Positions 44,322 to 53,812 are shown, counted from the stretch's first letter. The stretch: DNA of 64,000 nt from Paenibacillus tundrae (GCF_036884255.1 NZ_CP145605.1:1550001-1614000), one strand, 5' to 3'. The notes: generated from the letters alone by a model not told the origin. A program made the numbers and translations.

Positions 44322-45346
44322 TGATACTAGAATTGAATCAATGGTTCTCTTCGTCATATTGGATCGGGATGACAGGAGCTTGGATCATTGTCGCAGCATA
44401 CATATTAGATCGTTGTATCGGAGATCCGAGGTGGATTCCTCATCCAGTCATCGGTATGGGAAAAGCCATCTCCGCACTGGAGCGGGTTATACGATCTCGT
44501 GTCACTTCCAATCAAGGACTCAAAAAAGCGGGAATCTGGTTTCCGATCTTGATTGCAGGTGGTTCTTTTGCCGTGACTTGGGGACTGATCTATCTCCTTG
44601 CACATATTCATCCGATGGTTGCAGTGGTAGCTGAGGTCATATTGATTGCGACAACGATTGCTTCCAAAGGATTAAAGGATGCAGGGATGGACGTATATCG
44701 TCATCTCATCCAGGGAGATCTTCCTGCGGCGAGGCGCGCTCTTGGTATGATTGTAGGACGTGATACGGCGCATCTAGATGAACCTGAGATCGTAAGGGGA
44801 ACGGTGGAGACGGTAGCTGAGAATATTGTGGATGCAATCGTGTCTCCTTTGTTCTACGCCCTTATTGGCGGCGCGCCGCTTGCCATGGCATATCGAGCCG
44901 TCAATACACTAGATTCCATGGTTGGTTACAAAAACGATAAATATCTGCATCTCGGCTGGGCATCCGCTCGTCTGGATGATTGGGCTAACTGGATTCCAGC
45001 TCGAATCACGGCTGTATTATTGATTAGTGGAGCATGGGTCATGAAGCTAGATGCAAGAAGGGCAGCACAGATGGTATCCCGGGATGCAAGACTGCATCCG
45101 AGCCCGAATAGCGGCTTTCCCGAGTCTGCCGTTGCAGGTGCACTGGGGATCAGACTGGGTGGGCATAACGTGTATCATGGTGTCTCGTCTTTTCGTGCAT
45201 ATATGGGAGAACCGACTCGCTTAATGGGTGCAGAGGATATCGTGCGAACGACCCGCCTCATGTTCTGGTCGGCAGGTTCCTTTGTCATCCTGTGTGTACT
45301 TGTTTCCCTCGTCATCTGGCTCGCTGGAGGTACATTACTGTGGTGA
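44321..45346 (+). CDS. cbiB: Adenosylcobinamide-phosphate synthase
   Basis: 341 residues, a membrane protein. DRCIGDPRWIPHPVIGMG, GMIVGRDTAHLDEPEIVRG, ETVAENIVDAIVSPLFYA and NTLDSMVGYKNDKYLHLGW are the conserved family blocks. It joins cobyric acid to aminopropanol phosphate (from CobD). The upstream frame extends 24 bases further, but ATG 44321 lies at TAATG of cbiZ with GGGAGGAAC before it. It follows that CbiZ and CbiB act on the same product in opposite directions in a salvage cycle. Confidence 0.92.
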   Translation: MILELNQWFSSSYWIGMTGAWIIVAAYILDRCIGDPRWIPHPVIGMGKAISALERVIRSRVTSNQGLKKAGIWFPILIAGGSFAVTWGLIYLLAHIHPMVAVVAEVILIATTIASKGLKDAGMDVYRHLIQGDLPAARRALGMIVGRDTAHLDEPEIVRGTVETVAENIVDAIVSPLFYALIGGAPLAMAYRAVNTLDSMVGYKNDKYLHLGWASARLDDWANWIPARITAVLLISGAWVMKLDARRAAQMVSRDARLHPSPNSGFPESAVAGALGIRLGGHNVYHGVSSFRAYMGEPTRLMGAEDIVRTTRLMFWSAGSFVILCVLVSLVIWLAGGTLLW

Positions 45347-45984
45347 TACCTAATAAAAAAAACATAATGCATTCGCGTGATCTCATTTTTATCCGTCATG
45401 GGACAACGTTATGGAATCAGGAAAAAAGATATCTGGGGCATACGGATATCGGCCTCCTGCCTGAAGCGAAGCAAGAGCTTGCTCCGCTCCGGGAGCAGCT
45501 TCAGAGCCTCTGTTGGAGCAAGCTGTACTCCAGTGATTTACTTCGCTGTCAGCAGACCCTCGCAAGCATCGCTCCCTTGCAGCGAGAACAGGCACATCTA
45601 GATGCACGCCTCAGAGAGATTGATTTTGGGGAGTGGGAGGGGAAGACGTATGATCAACTCCAACACATTCAGCAATATCGAGACTGGATTGATGATCCAC
45701 AGAATGTGACACCACCGAAGGGGGAGTCATGGCAGGCATTTACTGCAAGGATTGATTCTTTTCTGAATACCTGCTTGTTGCACGATGCATTGTCCGAACC
45801 AGTAACGGTTGATGTACCTCAGATGGGTATCGTGACACATGGCGGTGTGATCCGATATGCTATATCTCGCCTAATCCCTGATCTGAACTTCTGGGATACG
45901 CAGGTTATTCCAGGCCAAGCCATTAAGGTCAGACTGGATTACGGGGCGAGCGGATGGGTAGGAAGCCAGGTTGCATTTCCTTGA
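45340..45984 (+). CDS. cobC: Alpha-ribazole phosphatase-type histidine phosphatase
   Basis: 214 residues. The phosphohistidine motif RHGTTLWN, the second His region THGGVIRY, and DFGEWEGKTYDQL with the acid are all present, as in the histidine phosphatase family. In cob operons the enzyme removes the phosphate of alpha-ribazole phosphate or of the finished cobalamin phosphate. GTG 45340 has GGAGG nine bases upstream and overlaps cbiB; an ATG at 45367 is an alternative but lacks one. It is the last gene before the riboswitch-led operon. Confidence 0.8.
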   Translation: MVIPNKKNIMHSRDLIFIRHGTTLWNQEKRYLGHTDIGLLPEAKQELAPLREQLQSLCWSKLYSSDLLRCQQTLASIAPLQREQAHLDARLREIDFGEWEGKTYDQLQHIQQYRDWIDDPQNVTPPKGESWQAFTARIDSFLNTCLLHDALSEPVTVDVPQMGIVTHGGVIRYAISRLIPDLNFWDTQVIPGQAIKVRLDYGASGWVGSQVAFP

Positions 45985-45990
45985 ATCGGC

Positions 45991-46019
45991 TTGTAAGGTT
46001 GTACAATATAACCTATAAT
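45991..46019 (+). promoter_or_regulatory. Promoter upstream of the cobalamin riboswitch
   Basis: TTGTAA (45991-45996), 17-base spacer, and consensus TATAAT (46014-46019). It starts transcription of the riboswitch leader. Confidence 0.75.
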
Positions 46020-46129
46020 CACAACAGACGTGTGACGATGCGTAGGGGCCTGATGGGTCTAATCAAGGATTAGATGCTCAACCATACGTATACAACTAAT
46101 ATGCTCAATTGAATGTTTAGATCATAAGC

Positions 46130-46425
46130 GACCAAGGGTTCCGTATGCATTGGAGTTGCATGGTTATGTGTATTCATACCATGTACGCAAACGGATGAAA
46201 TAGGGAAGCTGGTGTAAATCCGGCACGGTCCCGCCACTGTGAATCAGGAATAATCCTGTAAGTCAGGTTACCTGCCCTGGACGTATAGACCGGTGTTCCT
46301 TCGAGGAAAGGACAGCGTTTCGGGCAGTGTTCTGTGTATGAACAGCGCAGGTGATTCATCATGCGTAGAGCACGCCATATGCGAGACGTTATCCCTGATC
46401 CTGTTGTAAGGATTGGGGATTTTTA
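46130..46425 (+). promoter_or_regulatory. Cobalamin riboswitch with terminator expression platform
   Basis: The conserved core is clear: GGGAAGCTGGTGTAAATCC at 46203-46221, CGCCACTGTGA at about 46232-46242, and the B12 box AGTCAGGTTACCTGCC at 46261-46276. P3-P6 arms surround them. Downstream, ATCCC.GATCC pairs with GGAT.GGGGAT followed by TTTT (46391-46424), a terminator that should form when adenosylcobalamin binds. The operon that follows encodes B12 uptake and assembly, so ligand excess shuts it off. Confidence 0.93.
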
Positions 46426-46568
46426 TTGTTCCAATATGAGTTCTTCACTCTCCGATAACGTGTAAATGTTGTAGTTCAACCTTATACAGGAACATCAAGA
46501 CATGGGCATTTAGTTTTGAGCACGACACAGGATTAATAGAACAGATAGAGAAGGGGAGAATGAACACA

Positions 46569-47567
46569 ATGAGTATCAAGAATTGGAAAAGCGTAGCGTC
46601 TCTGCTTAGTGCAGCGGCTCTGGCACTGGCTTTGGCTGGATGTGGCAATGCAACAACGAATGAGGGGTCAGGAGCATCACAGCAACCTGCACAGGAACAG
46701 AGTCAAGAACAGACAACAACGGATCTCAAGACACAATATCCAATTACCGTTACAGATGCAACGGGTGAGACATTCACGTTTGAAAAAGCACCAGCCAAAA
46801 TTGTATCTGTATCTCCAGCGGAGACAGAGTCGTTGTTCGCCCTTGGATTGGACGAGCAGATCGTAGGTGTATCTGATTTTGATGATTACCCTGAAGCAGC
46901 TACAACGAAGCCCAAAATGGGCGGTGTTTCTAAACCGAATGAAGAGTCCATCATTGCAGCGGATGCAGACATTGTATTCACAGGTATTTCTATGAATGAA
47001 GAAGCGGTAAAGAAATTCCGTGACCTGGGGATTGTTATTTTCAAGACTGATCCAAAATCAGTAGATGATGTAGCGAACAACATTGAGACATTTGGTCAAA
47101 TTACAGATACGCAGGAAAAAGCACAAGAGATCATCGCGAAGATGAAGCAAGATGTAACAGATGTTACTGAAGCGGTGAAGGCAGTTAAACCGGAAGAGAA
47201 GAAGAACGTATATGTTGAATTTTCCCCTGGCTGGACAGTGGGTAAAGGTGAGTTCATGGATGAGCTGATCACACTTGCTGGAGGAAACAACGTTGCTTCT
47301 GATTTGCAAGGCTGGAACGAAATTAATGAAGAAAATATCATTGCTGCGAACCCAGATGTAATTCTGTATGCCAATGATGTTATCGATGAGAATTCCAAAA
47401 CACTGGATCAAATTATCAAAGCTCGTAGCGGCTGGGATCAGATTACCGCGGTAAAAGACGATGCGGTTATCGGTCTAGATGCCAACCTACTTAGTCGTCC
47501 AGGACCACGGGTAACCGAAGGTCTGAAAGCCGTAGCTAAAGCGATCTACCCTGATCTGTTCCAATGA
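46569..47567 (+). CDS. btuF: Cobalamin/corrinoid-binding lipoprotein (BtuF-like)
   Basis: 332 residues. The signal peptide ends with the lipobox LAGC and Cys25; a Gln/Glu/Ser-rich linker follows to about 55. The mature part is a class III substrate-binding protein with two lobes and a long helix: KIVSVSPAETESLFALGLDEQIVGV, then VYVEFSPGWTVGKGEFMDELI and the closing IYPDLFQ. Class III proteins bind iron chelates, haem or corrinoids; the riboswitch and the downstream cob genes support corrinoids. ATG 46569 is chosen over ATG 46560 because AAGGGGAG is too close to the latter. Its stop overlaps the start of btuC. Confidence 0.85.
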   Translation: MSIKNWKSVASLLSAAALALALAGCGNATTNEGSGASQQPAQEQSQEQTTTDLKTQYPITVTDATGETFTFEKAPAKIVSVSPAETESLFALGLDEQIVGVSDFDDYPEAATTKPKMGGVSKPNEESIIAADADIVFTGISMNEEAVKKFRDLGIVIFKTDPKSVDDVANNIETFGQITDTQEKAQEIIAKMKQDVTDVTEAVKAVKPEEKKNVYVEFSPGWTVGKGEFMDELITLAGGNNVASDLQGWNEINEENIIAANPDVILYANDVIDENSKTLDQIIKARSGWDQITAVKDDAVIGLDANLLSRPGPRVTEGLKAVAKAIYPDLFQ

Positions 47568-48610
47568 GTAAAAAGCTAGCGGTGTACGGGACGGCTGGGA
47601 TAGGACTACTTGTGTTGACGGTGCTGATCTGCACGGGCATTGGTTCAGTATCCTTGCCTGTCCGTGACATTGCAGGTATTCTGCTGCATCACATTCCGTG
47701 GATTGGGGATTGGATTACTCCCGATTGGAGCACAGCAGCAGAACAGATTATATGGAAGGTGCGATTCCCGCGGGTACTGCTTGCCGTGCTCGTGGGTGCC
47801 TCTCTAGCAATAGCGGGTGCTGGCTTCCAAGGGGTGCTTCGTAACCCTCTCGCAGATCCGTTTACGTTAGGCGTATCATCTGGTGCATCGGTGGGTGCAG
47901 CGTTTCTGATTTTCTTCGGATTACAATATGCATTAATCGGAATCTGGACCTTGCCTTTGGTTGCGTTCTTAACCGGCGTGTTGACGCTATGGTTCGTGCT
48001 GGCACTGGCTCGTGAGGGTCGAAAAATACCAACACATAGTCTGATTCTGGCGGGCGTGGTCATGCAAAGTTTCCTAGGGGCAGTTGTCTCCTTCCTATCG
48101 ACCATGTCGAAACAGACGATTAATGAAATTATATACTGGACGATGGGAAGTCTGGCACTGCGTGGGTGGTCGTATACGGCCATCCTTTTCCCATATTTTC
48201 TGCTTGGTCTGATCTTCCTCTGGAGTCGTGCACGTTCGTTGAATGTGCTTGCTCTGGGAGAGCGTCAGGCGGCTCACATTGGAGTGCAGGTGGATGGATT
48301 GAAGCTATCGGTGCTGGCGGTTGGCACGCTGCTTACGGCAGGAGCCGTATCAGTGTCGGGCGTCATCGGATTTGTAGGACTTGTCATTCCGCATATTCTT
48401 CGACTGATCGTAGGGCCTGATTATCGTCTGCTGGTGCCACTATCTGCAATAGGCGGAGCCATATTCATGGTGTGGGCAGATACGATCGCTCGTACGGTAT
48501 TGGCGCCAACTGAAATTCCGCTAGGCGTTGTTACCGCATTTGTCGGTGCACCGTTCTTCGCCTATCTTTTGCACAGAAATAAGAAGCTTCGTAAAGGGAT
48601 GATGCCATGA
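47564..48610 (+). CDS. btuC: Corrinoid ABC transporter permease (FecCD/BtuC family)
   Basis: 348 residues with ten membrane helices. Typical blocks are VRFPRVLLAVLVGASLAIAGAGFQG, NPLADPFTLGVSSGASVGAA and AVSVSGVIGFVGLVIPHILR, the latter contacting the ATPase. It forms the channel for corrinoid import together with BtuD. It overlaps btuF and btuD by four bases on either side (ATGA in both), so translation is coupled. Confidence 0.88.
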   Translation: MSKKLAVYGTAGIGLLVLTVLICTGIGSVSLPVRDIAGILLHHIPWIGDWITPDWSTAAEQIIWKVRFPRVLLAVLVGASLAIAGAGFQGVLRNPLADPFTLGVSSGASVGAAFLIFFGLQYALIGIWTLPLVAFLTGVLTLWFVLALAREGRKIPTHSLILAGVVMQSFLGAVVSFLSTMSKQTINEIIYWTMGSLALRGWSYTAILFPYFLLGLIFLWSRARSLNVLALGERQAAHIGVQVDGLKLSVLAVGTLLTAGAVSVSGVIGFVGLVIPHILRLIVGPDYRLLVPLSAIGGAIFMVWADTIARTVLAPTEIPLGVVTAFVGAPFFAYLLHRNKKLRKGMMP

Positions 48611-49506
48611 GTAAAGACACGAACCAAATGGTGCATGCCAATCGGAATGAACTTAAGTTTATGGGGAAACAGGCAGATCCGAGCTTCAATGTTCAGCGCG
48701 ACATCAGTAAACCTTTGATGGAAGTAGACGGGGCAGGTAAACGGTATGGTGAGCATCAGGCGTTAAATGGTGTGAGCTGGCAGATCGCAGAAGGCGATTG
48801 GTGGGGTGTTGTAGGTCCCAACGGAAGTGGCAAATCAACCTTGCTTCAACTATTGGCTGGCACGGAGTCGGTTAGTGAGGGCAGTATTCGACTGAATGGC
48901 AGGAATATCACTTCGTATAGCCGGAAGGATCTGTCTCGTATGATTGCTGTTCTGCAGCAGGATGGACTGCCTGCAATCTCATATCCCGTAAGGGATGTCG
49001 TGGAGATGGGGCGTTATCCTTACCAGAACTGGCTTGGCCGTGATTCTGGAGAAGGCGAGAAGATCGTTGATCGTGTGCTGGAGGAATTAGGTCTATCCGA
49101 GCTTGCGGATCGTCCTCTGGATGCACTCAGTGGAGGACAACGACAGCGAGTAGCCCTTGCTAAAGTGATGGCACAGGAACCAAGTATTCTTTTGTTAGAT
49201 GAGCCTACAACGTTTCTGGATATTCGTTATCAGTTGCAATTTATGGAGTTATTATCGACATGGCGTCAAAGAAATCGAATTACGATTGTGGCAGTGCTGC
49301 ATGATCTGAACCTAGCTGCGCAATTTTGTGATCATATTCTGGCTTTAAAAGAAGGCGAAAGTGCTGGCTCTGGAACCCCTCATGCACTGATGACCGAGGA
49401 ACATATTCGAGAGATTTTCCAGGTAAACCCTGCGATGGTGAAGCATCCAGATCATGGCATTCCCCAGTTACTGCTGCGCCGGGAGCATGGAGAGCCGAAG
49501 AATTGA
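48607..49506 (+). CDS. btuD: Corrinoid ABC transporter ATP-binding protein (BtuD-like)
   Basis: 299 residues. Walker A GPNGSGKSTLL, signature ALSGGQRQRVALAKVMA, Walker B ILLLDEPTTFLD and the switch His in VAVLHDLNLAA are all intact. About 35 residues precede the first strand (MSKDTNQMVHANRNELKF then SFNVQRDISKP) and are not usual for this family, which starts near the LMEVDG segment. The four-base overlap with btuC nevertheless supports the upstream ATG. It powers corrinoid import. Confidence 0.88.
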   Translation: MSKDTNQMVHANRNELKFMGKQADPSFNVQRDISKPLMEVDGAGKRYGEHQALNGVSWQIAEGDWWGVVGPNGSGKSTLLQLLAGTESVSEGSIRLNGRNITSYSRKDLSRMIAVLQQDGLPAISYPVRDVVEMGRYPYQNWLGRDSGEGEKIVDRVLEELGLSELADRPLDALSGGQRQRVALAKVMAQEPSILLLDEPTTFLDIRYQLQFMELLSTWRQRNRITIVAVLHDLNLAAQFCDHILALKEGESAGSGTPHALMTEEHIREIFQVNPAMVKHPDHGIPQLLLRREHGEPKN

Positions 49507-49548
49507 TCGGGGTATTACCCACATATTGATGAAGGAAGTGCTAGTTGT

Positions 49549-50631
49549 ATGCGTAATGAACAGGTGTTGGAGCAATTAATATGTCGAATCACTGGTCCTC
49601 ATGAGCAGGTCGCGTCAGAAGCTGCAGCTCATGTGGATATCCTTACGAAGCCGCCAGGCAGTCTTGGCAAACTGGAGGAACTCGTTATTCGTCTAGCAGG
49701 CATTACGGGACAGAGTCGTCCTTGCTTGGAACGTCGAGCGGTGATCGTGATGGCAGCAGACCATGGTGTAGTTGCCGAAGGTGTCAGTGCATTCCCTGCT
49801 GAGGTAACACCACAGATGGTTCTTAATTTTCTGGCGGGCGGAGCGGCCGTTAACGTGCTTGCCCGGCATGCTGGGGCAGATGTGCTCTGTGTAGATATTG
49901 GAGTAAATGCTGATCTAGAACACCCTGAGCTCATCTCCCGCAAAGTCCGCAAAGGCACAGCTAATATGGCGAAAGGTCCGGCGATGACTCGGGACGAAGC
50001 AATCCAAGCAATCCTGGTTGGCGCCGAAGTGGTCGCGTCAGAAGTGGACAGAGGAACGCAGATATTTGTAACTGGAGAGATGGGGATTGGCAATACAACG
50101 GCAAGTGCTGCTGTAATGTGTGCTCTAACGGGAATATCACCGGCTTCGGCTGTTGGACGCGGAACGGGGATTGATGATGTTGGGTTACAGCGCAAGGCAA
50201 CGGTGGTAAGCCAGGCTCTAAGTCTGAATGCACCCCATGCGGAGGATGCGCTGGATGTGCTCAGTAAGGTTGGCGGATTAGAAATTGCCGGACTAACAGG
50301 TGTAATTCTTGCTGCTGCGGCGAATGGATGCCCTGTTGTGGTCGATGGCTTTATCTCAACAGCTGCAGCATTGATCGCAAGACAGCTTGCACCAGTAAGT
50401 ACGGCTTATATGATTGCTTCCCATACATCCGATGAAAGTGGACATGCAGCATTGCTTCGTGAGATGGATCTGAAGCCAATGCTTGATCTGAATATGCGGC
50501 TGGGTGAAGGGACAGGAGGCGTTCTCAGTCTTCATCTCATTGATGCGGCTTGCCGTATCCTTAATGAGATGGCGACCTTTGCCAGTGCAGGTGTATCCGA
50601 TGGCTCGCCTCAAGGAGAGGTTTCTTCATGA
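49549..50631 (+). CDS. cobT: Nicotinate-nucleotide-dimethylbenzimidazole phosphoribosyltransferase
   Basis: 360 residues, standard length. Key blocks: DILTKPPGSLGKLEELVIRLAGI, VIVMAADHGVVAEGVSAFP, GEMGIGNTTASAAV and the catalytic Glu in RLGEGTGGVLSL near residue 320. It makes alpha-ribazole phosphate from a lower-ligand base and nicotinate mononucleotide. GAAGGAAG precedes the ATG after a 42-base gap from btuD. Its stop overlaps the cobU start. Confidence 0.93.
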   Translation: MRNEQVLEQLICRITGPHEQVASEAAAHVDILTKPPGSLGKLEELVIRLAGITGQSRPCLERRAVIVMAADHGVVAEGVSAFPAEVTPQMVLNFLAGGAAVNVLARHAGADVLCVDIGVNADLEHPELISRKVRKGTANMAKGPAMTRDEAIQAILVGAEVVASEVDRGTQIFVTGEMGIGNTTASAAVMCALTGISPASAVGRGTGIDDVGLQRKATVVSQALSLNAPHAEDALDVLSKVGGLEIAGLTGVILAAAANGCPVVVDGFISTAAALIARQLAPVSTAYMIASHTSDESGHAALLREMDLKPMLDLNMRLGEGTGGVLSLHLIDAACRILNEMATFASAGVSDGSPQGEVSS

Positions 50632-51188
50632 GTGTGCTTGTAACCGGAGGGGCGCGAAGTGGCAAAAGCTCGTTTGCTGAGCGTCTATGCATGCAACGCT
50701 CCTCAGAGGCTTGGTATGTCGCTACAGCTCAAGCCTATGATGACGAGATGCGTGAGCGAATTCGTATGCATCAACAGGGACGTGAAGAAGCGGGATACCT
50801 GTGGCATACGGTAGAGGAACCATTGGCGTTGCCTGAATGGATCACACGTATGGGAGCTTCTCATACTGGGATGTCAGCTCCTACCGTATTGGTGGATTGT
50901 CTGACATTATGGCTGACCAATATTTTACTTGCCCATGAACATGATCCTGCGCATGTCTTACAGGGCCATATGGATGCGCTCGTATCGGCTGTAGAGTCAT
51001 ATCCGGGGCTACTTGTGCTTGTAACCAATGAAGTAGGGGATGGCATCGTTCCTGAATATGCTCTTGGACGAAGATACCGTGATCTTGCAGGCATATTGAA
51101 TCAGCGGATTGCGGCGATTTGCGGGGAAGTATTTCTAGTTACGGTGGGGATTGCGATTGAATTAAAGAGCAAGGAGTACCGTTTATGA
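50628..51188 (+). CDS. cobU: Adenosylcobinamide kinase / adenosylcobinamide-phosphate guanylyltransferase
   Basis: 186 residues. The P-loop GGARSGKSSFAE starts near residue 6. WYVATAQAYDDEMRERIRMHQ carries the His that is guanylylated, and VDCLTLWLTNIL and VTNEVGDGIVPEY follow as in the family. It phosphorylates cobinamide and adds GMP to give adenosylcobinamide-GDP, the substrate of CobS. It overlaps cobT and cobS by four bases each. Confidence 0.93.
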   Translation: MSVLVTGGARSGKSSFAERLCMQRSSEAWYVATAQAYDDEMRERIRMHQQGREEAGYLWHTVEEPLALPEWITRMGASHTGMSAPTVLVDCLTLWLTNILLAHEHDPAHVLQGHMDALVSAVESYPGLLVLVTNEVGDGIVPEYALGRRYRDLAGILNQRIAAICGEVFLVTVGIAIELKSKEYRL

Positions 51189-52078
51189 GTGATCGTAAGC
51201 ACGATGGGAGAAAACAGCCAGCGGCGGCAGCCTTTCAATTTTTATCTCGCTTCCCGGTTAAAATGCAGATTGATTTTGTCCCACCTTTGCTACGTGAAAG
51301 CGTGGTTTATTATCCCCTAGTAGGTGCCGTAATAGGGTTAGCTGTCTGGCTTGGAGCGGCTGTTTCGGGTGTACTCCTACCCTCGTTTCCAGCAGCGGTA
51401 TTAACGCTGACCCTATGGGTCTGGTTGACCGGAGGGTTGCATCTGGATGGTTGGATGGATACAGCAGATGGTCTGCTCAGTTATCGCTCTCGTGAGCGAA
51501 TGTTAGAGATCATGAAGGATAGCCGCGTGGGCGCCATGGGAGTGATTGCTTGTGTTCTCCTGTTAATGATGAAGGCGGCTCTCATTGCAGATTTCATCGC
51601 ACGTGCTAACTGGATGTATGGAGCACTACTGATCTTACCGATGATCTGGAGCCGATGGTTCATGGTCTATGCCATCTCGGCATGGCCCAATGCGCGAGGG
51701 GATGACGGATTAGCTGTTTTGTTTAAAGGATTGGGTGAGCGGCGAGAAGTTCAGCGGGCACGGAGCAATGCCATTGGACTTACTGTTCTAGTAGGTGTAA
51801 TCACTCTAGCAGTGGGAATGCTTTTCCAGCCCGAGATGTCAGTCGTAGAGGGATTACATATCGGGAACAGTCTAATGACTCTGCCGTGGTGGCTATACCC
51901 TGTGATTGCTGTAATTGTAGTTCCGCTCGCTTGTTACGTCATAGGGAAATGGATTGCTGGACGTATAAGTGAACGACTAGGCGGATTAACAGGAGATACC
52001 TATGGTGCAATGAATGAACTACTGGAAGCTGCCTTGCTTACAGTGCTTAGTATCCTGCAAGGATTCTTTTGGATATAA
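51185..52078 (+). CDS. cobS: Adenosylcobinamide-GDP ribazoletransferase (cobalamin synthase)
   Basis: 297 residues, a polytopic membrane protein. The family block GGLHLDGWMDTADGLLSYRSRERMLEIMKDSRVGAMG (here in pieces: GGLHLDGWMDTADGLL, then KDSRVGAMG) carries the conserved Asp residues for catalysis. FQFLSRFPVKM and the closing DTYGAMNELLEA fit. It joins AdoCbi-GDP and alpha-ribazole phosphate in the final assembly step. It overlaps cobU by four bases. Confidence 0.93.
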   Translation: MSDRKHDGRKQPAAAAFQFLSRFPVKMQIDFVPPLLRESVVYYPLVGAVIGLAVWLGAAVSGVLLPSFPAAVLTLTLWVWLTGGLHLDGWMDTADGLLSYRSRERMLEIMKDSRVGAMGVIACVLLLMMKAALIADFIARANWMYGALLILPMIWSRWFMVYAISAWPNARGDDGLAVLFKGLGERREVQRARSNAIGLTVLVGVITLAVGMLFQPEMSVVEGLHIGNSLMTLPWWLYPVIAVIVVPLACYVIGKWIAGRISERLGGLTGDTYGAMNELLEAALLTVLSILQGFFWI

Positions 52079-52106
52079 AATATAATCGGTGACTGGGGGA
52101 TGGATC

Positions 52107-53708
52107 GTGGACAGTGCGTCTGTACAGAAAACAGCGGCAGTCTTAATGCTGCAAGGAACCGCATCGGATGTAGGGAAAAGTGTAATAACGACAGCTCTAT
52201 GCCGGATATTCAAACAGGACGGCTTCAGACCTGCGCCGTTCAAATCCCAGAATATGGCGCTGAATTCCTACGTCACAGAGGACGGTAAGGAAATTGGTAG
52301 AGCGCAGGGAGCACAGGCAGAAGCTTGTGGTATTGAGGCGACGACAGACATGAATCCAATTCTCATTAAGCCTGTTCGCGATATGCACTCCCAGATTGTT
52401 GTGCACGGCGTACCCTTTGCTCAGATGAGCGCTTCAGACTATCGGCAGCATTTTCTGCCAGAGGCGAAGCAGACCGTGATGGAAGCATTGGATCGTCTAC
52501 GGTCGACTTATGATGTCGTACTAATGGAAGGTGCAGGCAGCCCTGCAGAGATTAATCTAAAGGATCGGGATATCGTTAATATGAACCTGGCCGGATGGGC
52601 AGATGCACCGGTTATTCTGATCTCTGATATTGATCGTGGCGGCGTATTTGCCTCCATTGTAGGTACGCTAGAGTTGTTGGAGCCACATGAGGTACAGCGT
52701 GTAAAAGGCTTCATTATTAACAAATTTCGGGGCGATCTGTCCCTATTACAGCCAGGACTGGATTGGTTGGAAGAACGGACAGGAATTCCAGTACTCGGCG
52801 TGTTACCTTACATAAGAGATATACAGATTGAAGCTGAAGACTCAGTCGTTTTGGATTCCCTGCGTCATGGTAAGTCGGGTCAACAGGAATTAGATCTTGC
52901 TGTGATTCGGTATCCGCGAATTTCGAACTTTACCGACTTCGATGCATTGTCTCGTGAACCTGACGTCAATATTAGGTATGTTACTTCACCAGAGGAGCTT
53001 GGTTCACCAGATGCAATCCTGTTGCCAGGAACCAAGGACACCATTGGTGATCTGGAATTCTTGCGTGAATCAGGCTTGGAGCAAGCGATAGTCCGTCATA
53101 TCGAGCGTGAGCATGTGCAACTCGTAGGGATCTGCGGAGGCTATCAGATGCTTGGTCAGCATCTTAAAGATCCTTTTGCCGTTGAGGCGAATCAGGTTCA
53201 GGAGGCAAGAGGCATGGGCATGCTGCCGCTATCCACGACCTTCCTACAGAACAAACAGACCGTTAGAGCTTCGGGTTGGGTACAGGTGGAACATCCAATT
53301 CGTATACACAAGGAAGTAGATGGAGCCCATTCGGCTGGTCAATCAGCTTCTTCGCTACCCATTGAAGGTTATGAGATTCATATGGGAGTTACGGAATGCC
53401 ATGAACCGGAGCGTGTGTCGGCTTTATTTGAAATACGTCATCCAGGGGGACAGTCGTTTAATGAAGGTTGGGGAACCCAGGATGGCAAGGTGTGGGGAAC
53501 GTATCTACATGGATTGTTTGAAAGCGACCAGTTTCGGCGTTCATGGCTTAACGGTTTGCGGGAAAGTAAAGGGCTTGCTCCTCTCTTTGAAACGTACAGT
53601 GCGCGTGAGCGTAAGGAAATGGAATTTGATCGCGTAGCGGAATCCTTGCGTTCTGCACTGGATCTGGAGCGGATATATGAAATTATGGGTCTGCAAACTC
53701 CACAGTAG
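52107..53708 (+). CDS. cobQ: Cobyric acid synthase
   Basis: 533 residues. The N-terminal ATPase domain has LQGTASDVGKSVITTALCRI and KSQNMALNSYV, then MNPILIKP. The C-terminal class I glutamine amidotransferase domain has the catalytic Cys in VGICGGYQMLG near residue 347 and the His in GTYLHGLFESD near 470. It amidates cobyrinic diamide at four side chains. As ring synthesis genes are not in the window, its substrate may come from outside or from genes elsewhere. The start is not certain: GTG 52107 has GGGGGATGG before it, while GTG 52089 does not. A terminator follows at 53748-53812. Confidence 0.92.
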   Translation: MDSASVQKTAAVLMLQGTASDVGKSVITTALCRIFKQDGFRPAPFKSQNMALNSYVTEDGKEIGRAQGAQAEACGIEATTDMNPILIKPVRDMHSQIVVHGVPFAQMSASDYRQHFLPEAKQTVMEALDRLRSTYDVVLMEGAGSPAEINLKDRDIVNMNLAGWADAPVILISDIDRGGVFASIVGTLELLEPHEVQRVKGFIINKFRGDLSLLQPGLDWLEERTGIPVLGVLPYIRDIQIEAEDSVVLDSLRHGKSGQQELDLAVIRYPRISNFTDFDALSREPDVNIRYVTSPEELGSPDAILLPGTKDTIGDLEFLRESGLEQAIVRHIEREHVQLVGICGGYQMLGQHLKDPFAVEANQVQEARGMGMLPLSTTFLQNKQTVRASGWVQVEHPIRIHKEVDGAHSAGQSASSLPIEGYEIHMGVTECHEPERVSALFEIRHPGGQSFNEGWGTQDGKVWGTYLHGLFESDQFRRSWLNGLRESKGLAPLFETYSARERKEMEFDRVAESLRSALDLERIYEIMGLQTPQ

Positions 53709-53747
53709 GCTGTGACTTAATAATACGGTGAATATAATAGTATTCAA

Positions 53748-53812
53748 AAAAAGTCCCCCATAACGGCATTGATCCTTCATCAAAGGAACCTTGCCGTGTA
53801 TGGGGGACTTTC
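53748..53812. terminator. Bidirectional terminator of the cobamide operon
   Basis: AAAGTCCCCCATA.CGGCA pairs with TGCCG.TATGGGGGACTTT. T-runs flank both sides, so it ends cobQ and the convergent chemoreceptor gene. Confidence 0.88.
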
